Positions 1 through 7,372 of a stretch of 9,708 nucleotides of DNA are shown here, in pieces (position 1 is the stretch's first letter; each line of letters begins with the position of its first letter). The notes under the pieces were generated by a model that saw only the letters and a program-made list of their open reading frames with translations, ran no database searches and was not told the DNA's origin. Made by a program: the position numbers and the translations under genes. Origin of the DNA: Lachnospiraceae bacterium (GTDB lineage Bacteria > Bacillota > Clostridia > Lachnospirales > Lachnospiraceae); contig JAILPU010000300.1 of assembly GCA_024699395.1 (NCBI GenBank), forward strand, positions 1 through 9,708, written 5' to 3'.

Positions 1-59
1 ACAATTCCGAATTTGGAATGCGGTATATTTTCAGATAATGAAATCTGTGAAATGGTGAT

Positions 60-148
60 AATAACCATGGCGAGAACATAATAACAAACCTGTGAGAGCA
101 TGAAAATAAGCATGATGAGAACGAAATAACAAGAACCGTGAGACCATT
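60..148. repeat. Imperfect 45-bp tandem repeat upstream of the mocR-like gene
   Basis: Two adjacent units (60-104 and 105-148) align with a few substitutions and small indels. Each begins AATAAS, carries CATG..GAGAAC, then a second AATAACAA, then GTGAGASCAT. The AATAAC-like word recurs at 60, 80, 105, 125, 149 and 175, a spacing of 20 to 26 bp, so weaker half-units continue towards the gene. GntR/MocR regulators are known to bind direct or inverted repeats near their own promoters. An operator role here is inference. The rest of 1-208 holds no convincing gene. Confidence 0.55.
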
Positions 149-208
149 GATAACAACAGTGGCCGGAATGCGACAATAACAGAAAATGATAGGAAGGAAC
201 AGGATCAT

Positions 209-1288
209 ATGAACTACGATATCAAAAAAGAAAAAGGAAACCCCGCATATCTTCAGCTTTACCACTGCTTTGTAAATGACATTGTTAAGGGGATATACGG
301 CTATGGGGAGAAGCTTCCCTCCAAAAGGGTTGTGGCGGCGGAAACAGGCTTGAGCATAATAACAGTGGAACATGCCATGACCCTTCTTATGGAAGAAGGC
401 TATGTGGAAAACAGACAAAGAAGCGGTTACTATGTGTCCTTCAGAGGTGGAGAGCCTTTATACGATATTAAAATCCGGTCCCAAGAATCCGTGTCTGTTG
501 AACAGCAATATTACGATAAAGGAGAGTTCCCCTTTTCGGTTCTTGCAAAGACAATGAGAAAGATTATCACAGACCGGGGGGACGGGATATTGGTTAAATC
601 TTCCAATTTGGGTTGCATGGAACTCAGGGAGGAAATAAGTCGTTATCTTGCAAGAAGCAGAGGAATTACCGTATCTCCGTCAAATATTGTGGTGGGGTCC
701 GGGGCGGAACATCTCTACGGGCTTATAGCCCAGCTTTTTGGCAGAGGAAGCGTTTTTGCTATTGAAAATCCCTCATATAAAAAAATACGAAACGTTTACG
801 AAGCCATGGGAATAGAATGCGATCCTTTGCCCATGACTCAAAACGGGGTCGATACAAAAGCTCTTGAAAAAACAAAAGCGAAGGTACTTCATGTTACACC
901 CTTTAACAGTTTTCCAACAGGTGTTACTGCGGATATATCCAAGAAACTTGAGTATCTTAGGTGGGCCGACGGGGGAAACAGGGTAATCGTGGAGGATAAT
1001 TACGATTCGGAGCTCACGGTCTCAAGAAAATCAGAGGACGCATTGTTTGCAATGAACCGGGGCAAAAATGTAATATATTTAAACACATTTTCAAAGACTT
1101 TAGCTCCTTCCGTGAGGGTGGGCTATATGATCCTTCCGGATGATATTTTAAAAGAATACAACGAAAAACTGGGATTCTATTCCTGCACCGTACCTATATT
1201 TGAACAGTTCGTTCTGGCGGAGCTTTTAAAGAGCGGAGATTTTGAGAGACACATAAACAGAGTAAGGAGGAAAAAGCGAAAAAAATAA
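209..1288 (+). CDS. MocR/PdxR-type GntR-family regulator with aminotransferase-like domain, C-terminally truncated
   Basis: Fusion regulator: an N-terminal GntR winged helix (residues about 12-77, with LPSKR and the RSGYYV wing) joined to a fold-type I aminotransferase-like domain that binds PLP and an amine or amino-acid effector. Visible PLP-site motifs are the PFNSFPTG stretch (231-238), VEDNYDSE with D263 expected to contact the pyridine nitrogen, and NTFSKTLAP with K296 as the Schiff-base lysine. The start is supported by AGGAAGG at 191-197. At 359 residues it is about 100 shorter than usual MocR proteins and stops inside the basic HINRVRRKKR region, so the small C-terminal subdomain is missing. 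The stop lies directly after a seven-A run (1279-1285). Losing one A opens another 36 codons to 1392, but I recognise no conserved MocR end there. It may be a degraded gene, a sequencing error or a working short form. The target is unknown; the next gene is a candidate. Confidence 0.85.
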   Translation: MNYDIKKEKGNPAYLQLYHCFVNDIVKGIYGYGEKLPSKRVVAAETGLSIITVEHAMTLLMEEGYVENRQRSGYYVSFRGGEPLYDIKIRSQESVSVEQQYYDKGEFPFSVLAKTMRKIITDRGDGILVKSSNLGCMELREEISRYLARSRGITVSPSNIVVGSGAEHLYGLIAQLFGRGSVFAIENPSYKKIRNVYEAMGIECDPLPMTQNGVDTKALEKTKAKVLHVTPFNSFPTGVTADISKKLEYLRWADGGNRVIVEDNYDSELTVSRKSEDALFAMNRGKNVIYLNTFSKTLAPSVRVGYMILPDDILKEYNEKLGFYSCTVPIFEQFVLAELLKSGDFERHINRVRRKKRKK

Positions 1289-1367
1289 GTTTACGAAAAT
1301 CACTGGTAAAATTTCACAAAAAGCGCCCATAAAAAACAACTATTATGTAGAAAATAACGAAACACTA

Positions 1368-1395
1368 TTGTTTTTATTTCGTTTTATCATATAAT
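1368..1395 (+). promoter_or_regulatory. Sigma-A-type promoter for the secreted DUF4832 protein gene
   Basis: TTGTTT (1368-1373), a 16-bp spacer and a perfect TATAAT (1390-1395). Transcription would begin near 1402, giving a leader of about 135 nt before the ATG at 1537. Confidence 0.55.
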
Positions 1396-1401
1396 GGATT
1401 G

Positions 1402-1536
1402 TGCAGGGTTTCCTAAACAAGAACACAGAAATTAAAGTTCTTGGGCAAAATGCATAAATAAAATGTATTGTGGAAACAAAAGAGATAATTCTTATGTTTT
1501 GGGGTATGCACCGTTATCGCATACGAAAGGGGCGCT
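1402..1536 (+). promoter_or_regulatory. Long 5' leader with two hairpins, the second abutting the ribosome binding site
   Basis: The leader contains a perfect 7-bp stem CAAGAAC/GTTCTTG (1418-1424 with 1437-1443, 12-nt loop). A perfect 6-bp stem GTATGC/GCATAC follows (1504-1509 with 1519-1524), ending two bases before the AAAGGGG ribosome binding site (1526-1532). No T-run follows either stem, so neither is an intrinsic terminator. I do not recognise a known riboswitch class. A translational control role for the second hairpin is inference. Confidence 0.35.
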
Positions 1537-4500
1537 ATGAAAAGAATCGGATTGGTTAAGAGGACGGTAGGTGTGGTATTGTCTGCCGTACTTGCGGTAG
1601 GAGGATTGTATCCTTCCCATGCTGAGGCAGCTACAGTTATGGCAAAGGCAAATGTTGTCCTTGACGAGAGTAAACTCGATGCGTCAACCGGTGTTTATCA
1701 CATGAAAGGTTACGATGTAAAAAGTGACGGAAGCAGTTATGAAGTGGAGTATACTACTCCCAGAGATTGGAATACTTTAAAGATTGCTTTCTCGAATTGC
1801 GATTATACAACATATGACAAGCTTTATATTGATATGACTCCCGCAAGGGGAGGAATGCTTATGGGAATTGCTGAGTATTCATCCACAGATCCTTCACTTA
1901 TCAATCATACCAATTTGAGAAGTCTTTACAGCCCTGACAGTATTTTTGCTGACGGCAGCAGAACTATGGTTTCTGTAGACATCGACCATAACATGGAGGG
2001 TATTGCCCTTTACTTTGATATCGGAGGAGAGAGTCTTCCCGGGTTCACTGTTCCTTCGGGAAAGCAGAAAGTTAAGATTCACTCTATTGAGTTTGCAAAT
2101 TCCACAAGACCTGAGATGATTATTGACGGAAGCTCAAGAGATTGGAAACACCTTGGGGATATAGATGCAAGTCTTTCCAATAAAGCGGAGAACGCTTATG
2201 GTTTTTATTTTGCAAACGCGTTTGTGGAAGATGACGTGCTTTACATCGGAAGAAGTCTCATGGATTCTTCTTTGTATATTGCAGAGCAGCATTTCCTTGA
2301 TGTTGACGGTAATCCCAACAACGGATATCAGAATGGCGGAGCTGACTATTATATAGGCAGTAACGGAGACAACAACAGATACAAGCTTTATAAATATACA
2401 GGCACTGACGGCGGATGGAGTTGGACAGATGTTACAAGTGATATCACCGGAGCTTGCTATTCAGACAAGTCTTTTGCAGAGATAGCACTTCCGCTCAGCC
2501 TTTTAGATAATTATTGCGGTACTCTTCGTGCCAATATCGGCTGCGTAAGAAATGACTGGAGCGGTTTTGTGGGACGTTTCCCCGAGACAGACAGTAACTT
2601 CTTTGAGGTACCCGTATTCGGTGAAAACCAGGCGCCTTTCATGCTGGGTGGTTTTCTTGGCGGCAATGAGGATCCTGTTTACGAAGAACCTATTTACGAA
2701 GAACCCGACCGGGGGCAGCAGGTTTCAAGTTTTTACGGCAAAAAATCCGAGTGGGACAGCGTTGACAATGATTGCGTAACAAAGGGAAATTATAAATTAA
2801 AGACAGTAAAATCACAGGACAGACTTTATACCCTTGTAGAGTCAAAGGATAACAGACTTAATACCACCGGCGTTTACTGCATAAATGTTAATAATGATAC
2901 CGGTTACACCTACAATAATATCAGTCATGTTGACTATGTTGTTAAGGAGGGAAAACTTTACAGAGTAAGCGCTAAGAACAGTCTTACCGACACAGGTATT
3001 GCTCCCTGGTTTGATTATTACAAGGACAATGTTGAAATGCAGCTTTATCTTGAGGATATAGGTGCCAATAAGGACACATGCATTGTTATCGATTACACTT
3101 ACAAATATTGCTACGCAAGTGGAAATGATTATTTATATGAGACAGTTACTCTTCCTACCTGCACAGCAGCAAAGAAGATATTTGTAAACAGGGATTCGGC
3201 TTATTATTATCCCAAGGAGAATTTTGATTCTCTTATCAATCCCGCAAAGGGATGGGCTACCAATGCAACAAACCCCGGAGTTTGTGCTAAAAATGCCAGC
3301 GATCTTTACTATGTTCCTGTTTTGTGGAGAGAATTTGAGCCGGCAGATAATCAGTTCTCAAATATATTTGCAAAGGTTCCCGAAGGCAAAAAAGCAGTAA
3401 TCAGATTTATTATGGACAGCTCAGAGGCATCTTCTGCGAATAAGGCAACGGTTAATAAAGACGGCAAGCAGGTTACCAGAAATATAGATATACCCGTATG
3501 GCTTTATGAGGCAACGGGAAGAGCAGGAACTTTCTATGATCTGGAGTTTAAGGATGGAGCAAGCACCTGGACAATCACAGGTTACTCACCGGATTACGAC
3601 AACAGCGTATTGAAGGCTCAGCATAAGGATGCCGTTAAAGAGATTATCAGACAGTGTAAGGCAAATCCCGGCAAGGTGGCATATATCCAGATAGGTTCCA
3701 TAGGTCACTGGGGAGAGATGCATACCTGGCCTCAGAATCTTAACTCGGACAGTTCAAAGGGCACAGTGGTGAAACGTAATAAAAATGGATATAATGAATG
3801 CGGAGCGGACGGAGCTGTCAGCGGAAAGGATCCTTCTGCAGAGCTTATAGACGAGTATATAGGCCATTATATTGAAGCCGCTAAGAACGATCAGTGGATC
3901 AACATCGGTGTGAGAAAACCCTTCAAAGCTGCAGCTGTTGCCAAGACCAGCGGAACAATCAAGAACGGTTTCGGATTGTTTAATGATATGTTCGGTGTTC
4001 AGAGTGATGCCGACAATATGATTAAGTGGAGTAACGAAGGAACACCTAAAGGAAACGGCGGTTCCGGAAGCAATTCCGCAATGCCCGAGTGGTGGAAGAC
4101 CAATTATTCCGGCGGAGAGTTTGCATACGGAAATCCCGGATACTTTATTGACGACCTTCACTTTATGGATACTCTCAATCAGGTGAGACAGCTTCATACC
4201 ACCTTCCTTGGACCCTGCTCTGCGGCATCTGAGGTTGGAAAATCAACAGACGATCGTATCAAGGCAATGTCCAAACTTATGGGATACAATTTCGCCATTG
4301 ATAAGATCAAGAAGCTTGATACCGTATCCAAGACCGGAAATACTTTGGATTTCACTGTTAACAATGAAGGTGTGGCTCCTTTCTACTTTAAGTGGAATGT
4401 GAACTTTGCCCTTCTTGATTCCAACAATAATGTGGTATGCGTAAGTAATGCCGCAATGCTTAACAAGTATACATCCGATTTTGCACCGGGACTTACCGAT

Positions 4501-4662
4501 GCCACCGCACAGTTTGATTTTGCAAGCCTTCCCAAGGCAGGTAAATATACCCTCGCAATTTCCGTAAGAGATTCAAAGGATACCAAGAATACCATGAATC
4601 TTGCACTCTTTGGAAAGAATGCTGATGGATATTACGGATTGTACGAAGTAACTGTAAAATAA
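1537..4662 (+). CDS. Secreted multidomain protein with C-terminal DUF4874/DUF4832 glycosidase-like region
   Basis: This 1041-residue protein has a classic signal peptide: basic MKRIGLVKR, a hydrophobic core and a probable cleavage after AEA (29-31). Residues about 35-188 look like a beta-sandwich. Residues about 191-362 begin IIDGSSRDW and resemble CBM9/DOMON-like carbohydrate-binding modules. A short YEEP linker (379-395) and another beta-rich module (about 396-550) follow. The C-terminal half matches my recollection of the DUF4874/DUF4832 pair: NPAKGW (568-573), LWREFE (596-601), GHWGEMHTWP (723-732), FNDMFG (815-820), YSGGEFA with GGE at 859-861, and a closing beta domain with VNNEGVAPFYF. 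Such proteins have a TIM-barrel glycosidase-like core, but the substrate is uncharacterised. E727 and E861 are candidate acidic residues by inference only. There is no LPXTG, SLH or dockerin anchor, so it is probably released. It is monocistronic, with its own promoter and terminator, and the start is backed by AAAGGGG. Confidence 0.85.
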   Translation: MKRIGLVKRTVGVVLSAVLAVGGLYPSHAEAATVMAKANVVLDESKLDASTGVYHMKGYDVKSDGSSYEVEYTTPRDWNTLKIAFSNCDYTTYDKLYIDMTPARGGMLMGIAEYSSTDPSLINHTNLRSLYSPDSIFADGSRTMVSVDIDHNMEGIALYFDIGGESLPGFTVPSGKQKVKIHSIEFANSTRPEMIIDGSSRDWKHLGDIDASLSNKAENAYGFYFANAFVEDDVLYIGRSLMDSSLYIAEQHFLDVDGNPNNGYQNGGADYYIGSNGDNNRYKLYKYTGTDGGWSWTDVTSDITGACYSDKSFAEIALPLSLLDNYCGTLRANIGCVRNDWSGFVGRFPETDSNFFEVPVFGENQAPFMLGGFLGGNEDPVYEEPIYEEPDRGQQVSSFYGKKSEWDSVDNDCVTKGNYKLKTVKSQDRLYTLVESKDNRLNTTGVYCINVNNDTGYTYNNISHVDYVVKEGKLYRVSAKNSLTDTGIAPWFDYYKDNVEMQLYLEDIGANKDTCIVIDYTYKYCYASGNDYLYETVTLPTCTAAKKIFVNRDSAYYYPKENFDSLINPAKGWATNATNPGVCAKNASDLYYVPVLWREFEPADNQFSNIFAKVPEGKKAVIRFIMDSSEASSANKATVNKDGKQVTRNIDIPVWLYEATGRAGTFYDLEFKDGASTWTITGYSPDYDNSVLKAQHKDAVKEIIRQCKANPGKVAYIQIGSIGHWGEMHTWPQNLNSDSSKGTVVKRNKNGYNECGADGAVSGKDPSAELIDEYIGHYIEAAKNDQWINIGVRKPFKAAAVAKTSGTIKNGFGLFNDMFGVQSDADNMIKWSNEGTPKGNGGSGSNSAMPEWWKTNYSGGEFAYGNPGYFIDDLHFMDTLNQVRQLHTTFLGPCSAASEVGKSTDDRIKAMSKLMGYNFAIDKIKKLDTVSKTGNTLDFTVNNEGVAPFYFKWNVNFALLDSNNNVVCVSNAAMLNKYTSDFAPGLTDATAQFDFASLPKAGKYTLAISVRDSKDTKNTMNLALFGKNADGYYGLYEVTVK
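2678..2705 (+). repeat. Two exact 13-bp copies in the interdomain linker
   Basis: TTTACGAAGAACC occurs at 2678-2690 and 2693-2705 with a 15-bp period, encoding the doubled YEEP linker of the secreted protein. A five-codon duplication is the simplest explanation, and copy number could vary between strains. Confidence 0.8.
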
Positions 4663-4674
4663 TCTGTCTTACAT

Positions 4675-4707
4675 AAAAAGACGGCCGATTTTGTCGGTCG
4701 TCTTTTT
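4675..4707. terminator. Strong intrinsic terminator, probably bidirectional
   Basis: Stem AGACGGCCGA / TCGGTCGTCT (4679-4688 with 4694-4703, one G-U pair), loop of five, flanked by A5 on the left and T5 on the right. It sits 13 bases after the stop of the secreted-protein gene. The A5 arm gives a U-run on the other strand, so it can also stop leftward transcription from the 780-residue gene, about 195 bp past that gene's end. Confidence 0.9.
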
Positions 4708-4751
4708 CGCTGTACTCGCTGTGTTTAAATCAATGATTATTGCAGGAAACT

Positions 4752-4898
4752 ATGAGATTGTATTTGCGTAAAACCACAATCATTGCAGAACGCATTATGA
4801 TTGAATTCAATTACTGCGGATGCTTAAAACACATGGCTCATGACTCATCGGTAAAACGCAGAATAAAGATTCTTGAAAATTTAATGTCGATATTATAA
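4752..4898 (+). CDS. Possible small protein of 48 residues, unrecognised
   Basis: An open frame begins MRLYLRKTTIIAER and ends KRRIKILENLMSIL. AGGA lies four bases before the ATG. The product would be basic, with two cysteines (in YCGCLKH) and an amphipathic C-terminus. It lies between the terminator of the upstream gene and the 3' end of the opposing gene, stopping three bases before the latter. I see no good promoter and no family match. An ORF of this size can arise by chance in such a gap. If it is not coding, the 4708-4901 gap holds nothing else that I can name. Confidence 0.22.
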   Translation: MRLYLRKTTIIAERIMIEFNYCGCLKHMAHDSSVKRRIKILENLMSIL

Positions 4899-4901
4899 GT
4901 T

Positions 4902-7244
4902 TTAATTTATGCATGACGCACCCAGTGAGAAAGCGTTGGGGGCGGTGCTGTAATCAAAGGTTTCTACATCAATGGATTTAAAGAAACTCTGCAAATCCTT
5001 TGCGGTGAGATCCTCTCGTTTCATAAACTCCTCTGGCATGTCAAAAAGGGCTATTTTAGGATTGACATATCCGTAGAATTTTTCCGGGAAAGAATTATTA
5101 CCGTGGTGACCGCATTGGACTATGTCTGACATTAGAAGCGTTCCGTACCTGTTTATAAGCATTTTGCTCACGGCATCGGTGTGGCAGTCAGCACATATAA
5201 GAGCCGATTTCTCGGGTCCCATAATCTTTAATACGAGAGAGCAGTTGTTGGGGATATCCTTTTTTTCAACAGTTGTAAGGACGTCGTCGTAGGTGTTAAG
5301 AATCTCAATGGTGAGACTGCCGTAATCCACTAAGTCGTCTCGCCTTGCGGCGCTCACAACGGAATTTGTGGCGCTTGTGATATAAAAATTGTCGAATTCC
5401 TCAATGGTGTCGTAGGACTGGGCAATCAATTTATAATAATTCCTGTCAATCTCCGGTACGACTATCTTATCCACCGTTATATCACCGTAATCCCAGGAAA
5501 TTCTGTTAAAGGCACCTATATGATCCGCATGATAATGGGTTAAAAACCAACAGTCCACGTGATCCTTTGAGTAGGTATGAATAATGTTCCTTACGGTTTC
5601 TTCATTCTCCGGGGAACCGCCGTCTATAAGAACAAGCTTTTCTTCATTAAGGTTATATATGGCATAAAACATACCCTGGTTTTTGGATTCATCACTGAAC
5701 TGGGTCATAATCCATTCGTTGGAAGAAAAATCTGTTTCGACGGTGGTTGCTTTCTTAAAGAAGTTGTAGCCTTCAAATCTTTTCTTGATGTACCATCCGT
5801 TTGCCGCAAGGACGCGTGTCTTATCCGGATTGTCATCGCAAACAAGAATTGAAACCCCGTTATCGTTTAAAAGATTGAAGAAGTCTTTAAGTTCCTTGGA
5901 ATTTGGAGATTTTTCCAGAATGGTATTATCGGGAAGAGCAAACATGTTTAGAGTGTCGAGACACTGCTCGGGTATGTTTTCCTGCTCGCACAGTATGGCA
6001 GCTTTACCATAGAATCCGTAGCTGTTATGAGATACCGGTTTGTTATCTGACAGAATATCTGTTATGGAGTCCTGCGCATCATTCGGTGTTCCCGGTTTGT
6101 TTAGGGACTCCTGTGTATCGACGGTTATTCCCGGTTCATGTGAGGAATCATTCGCATCATCTGATATTTCAGTGCTGTTTTGAGACTCCTGTATGTTTCC
6201 CGAAACTTCTTCGCTGTCTTGGAAATGTGATTGATTAATCGATGCTTCTTCGTTTTGAAGCTGCCCCAAAATGCCTGCGATTTCGAAGGTTTCAGCGTTT
6301 ATCTTCGTGACATTGGGAGCTACCTTTAAATGATTGTAGATAAACAATTTTGACTTGGGTAAAACCCCCATAAGAGAGGTTATGTTTATAACAAAGATCA
6401 AAGCGATTACAACGGGCGCAAAAGGTATTTTTTTAAGCTGTTCCCTTATGGTAAACTGCCTTCCGATTGCGGCACAGATTATGATTTCCAAAAGAACAAT
6501 CCATAAAGTCTCCGGGTGCTTAAGCTGCAGAAAACTCTTTAAAAAACCATAGGAGAGGGGATTGAGACATATAACCCCCGACTCCAAAAGAGCCGTTAAA
6601 AGCCTGGTCATGAGGTGCCCTTTGATAAAAATTCCGGTTACAACGGAAGTTACAATCATTACAAGAAGTATTATGCTGTATCCCGGATTTAAGAGGACGG
6701 TGAACAACACAGAAAGCCCTAAAAGCACACATTTTGATGGGGAAAGTGGACTTATGGTATTTATCCCCATAAAAAACAGGGGAATGAATACACAGGCGGC
6801 AACTGATTCCCACCACCAGCCTCTTAAGAATAAAGTTGCTCCGAAAGAAGAAGAGACGGCGCCTCCTATCAATACCACGATGGAAAAAAGGGAAAGGGAA
6901 TTAATGATAAAACGTTTCTCCTCGCCGTTGACTTTCAAGCTTTCTTTTGAATATATATGCAGAAAAACAAATACGCTTAAATAACTCAATATCAGGATAA
7001 GGGGTGGTATAACAGTATGTGCGGCGGTTGAAACGCTTATTCCTGTAATCCTTGAAATGCCTGCCATTACCCCGGACCAGATGTTGTTGGGGAATAATCC
7101 GGTTTCTTCGTGAAATATGCCGTTACTTATCATTTTTTTGGCAATGGGAACGGCAACTGTTTCCCTGAATTCAAGGGGCATTTTTCTAAAGAGCATCAAA
7201 GCCTGATAAAGAATGTTTATTATCAATAGAACAACAAGAATCAT
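4902..7244 (-). CDS. Polytopic membrane protein (DUF6077-like) fused to a ComEC-type metallo-beta-lactamase-fold hydrolase domain
   Basis: 780 residues. Residues 1-300 hold about eight hydrophobic segments (for example 1-20, 76-97, 112-133, 145-160, 170-207, 245-261, 275-296). A stretch with SSFGATLFLRGWW recalls DUF6077 membrane proteins of Lachnospiraceae. Residues about 330-405 are a Ser/Asp/Gln/Asn-rich linker with loose QES/DAQDS repeats. Residues about 405-500 (VSILVCDD, then LAANGWYIKKRFEGYNFFKK) resemble the soluble tail of that family. Residues about 505-780 are an MBL fold: LIDGG (539-543), THYHADH with H570, H572, D574 and H575, ADCH (685-688), and GHHGN with H713 and H714. This set resembles the C-terminal hydrolase domain of ComEC/Rec2. 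ComEC's competence membrane domain is absent, so a role in DNA uptake is not supported. The substrate is unknown. The start is supported by GGAG about 10 bases upstream; the frame has no other usual start codon before an upstream stop. Confidence 0.8.
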   Translation of the reverse strand: MILVVLLIINILYQALMLFRKMPLEFRETVAVPIAKKMISNGIFHEETGLFPNNIWSGVMAGISRITGISVSTAAHTVIPPLILILSYLSVFVFLHIYSKESLKVNGEEKRFIINSLSLFSIVVLIGGAVSSSFGATLFLRGWWWESVAACVFIPLFFMGINTISPLSPSKCVLLGLSVLFTVLLNPGYSIILLVMIVTSVVTGIFIKGHLMTRLLTALLESGVICLNPLSYGFLKSFLQLKHPETLWIVLLEIIICAAIGRQFTIREQLKKIPFAPVVIALIFVINITSLMGVLPKSKLFIYNHLKVAPNVTKINAETFEIAGILGQLQNEEASINQSHFQDSEEVSGNIQESQNSTEISDDANDSSHEPGITVDTQESLNKPGTPNDAQDSITDILSDNKPVSHNSYGFYGKAAILCEQENIPEQCLDTLNMFALPDNTILEKSPNSKELKDFFNLLNDNGVSILVCDDNPDKTRVLAANGWYIKKRFEGYNFFKKATTVETDFSSNEWIMTQFSDESKNQGMFYAIYNLNEEKLVLIDGGSPENEETVRNIIHTYSKDHVDCWFLTHYHADHIGAFNRISWDYGDITVDKIVVPEIDRNYYKLIAQSYDTIEEFDNFYITSATNSVVSAARRDDLVDYGSLTIEILNTYDDVLTTVEKKDIPNNCSLVLKIMGPEKSALICADCHTDAVSKMLINRYGTLLMSDIVQCGHHGNNSFPEKFYGYVNPKIALFDMPEEFMKREDLTAKDLQSFFKSIDVETFDYSTAPNAFSLGASCIN

Positions 7245-7274
7245 ACCTGTCTGTCTCCGGTTCGTTTTTCTGCA

Positions 7275-7303
7275 ATAATAGCATATTTACGGGCTTATTG
7301 CAA
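7275..7303 (-). promoter_or_regulatory. Promoter of the DUF6077/MBL gene, with extended -10
   Basis: Read leftward: TTGCAA (7303-7298), a 17-bp spacer and TATTAT (7280-7275), preceded by TGC, an extended -10 element. The predicted transcript starts near 7268, about 24 nt before the ATG. The -35 hexamer is palindromic and is shared with the rightward promoter. Confidence 0.5.
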
Positions 7304-7327
7304 AGAAAAGGCTTAATGTGCTATCAT
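7298..7327 (+). promoter_or_regulatory. Promoter of the cyclophilin/HD-GYP operon, with extended -10
   Basis: TTGCAA (7298-7303), an 18-bp spacer and TATCAT (7322-7327), preceded by TGC. The transcript would start near 7334, about 39 nt before the ATG at 7373. Placing the promoter here argues against a protein start at the TTG at 7298. Confidence 0.5.
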
Positions 7328-7372
7328 TATTGGATAAAATGTATTATTATAAAAGAAAAGAGGCATTTAAAA

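Noticed and set aside
4..19. Near-palindrome ATTCCGAATTTGGAAT as an operator
   Set aside because: Short, with one mismatch, at the window edge and far from the gene start; no second copy was seen.
1..81. Open frame from the left edge to TAA at 79-81, a possible end of an upstream gene
   Set aside because: Only 26 codons, with no recognisable motif, and it runs into the repeat. It cannot be told from chance.
60..180. CRISPR-like array
   Set aside because: Units are imperfect, spacing is 20-26 bp without distinct spacers, and there are no cas genes.
1402..1536. Cyclic-di-GMP riboswitch before the secreted-protein gene, suggested by the nearby HD-GYP gene
   Set aside because: The conserved core sequences of the known c-di-GMP aptamers, as I remember them, are not present.
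3754..4197. Open frame of 147 codons on the minus strand inside the secreted-protein gene
   Set aside because: Antisense shadow of a well-supported coding region with clear domain motifs on the plus strand; no family resemblance.
4731..4785. Inverted CAATGATT/AATCATTG pair with nearby ATTGCAG direct copies
   Set aside because: Eight-base arms about 40 bp apart in AT-rich DNA; no T-run and no sign of an insertion element.
4902..7244. ComEC competence protein
   Set aside because: Only the hydrolase domain is ComEC-like; the membrane part lacks the competence-domain character and comes first with a long linker.
7298..7372. In-frame N-terminal extension of the cyclophilin from a TTG at 7298
   Set aside because: No ribosome binding site precedes it, it overlaps the predicted promoter, and the ATG at 7373 has AAAGAGG at good spacing followed by a normal anchor sequence.
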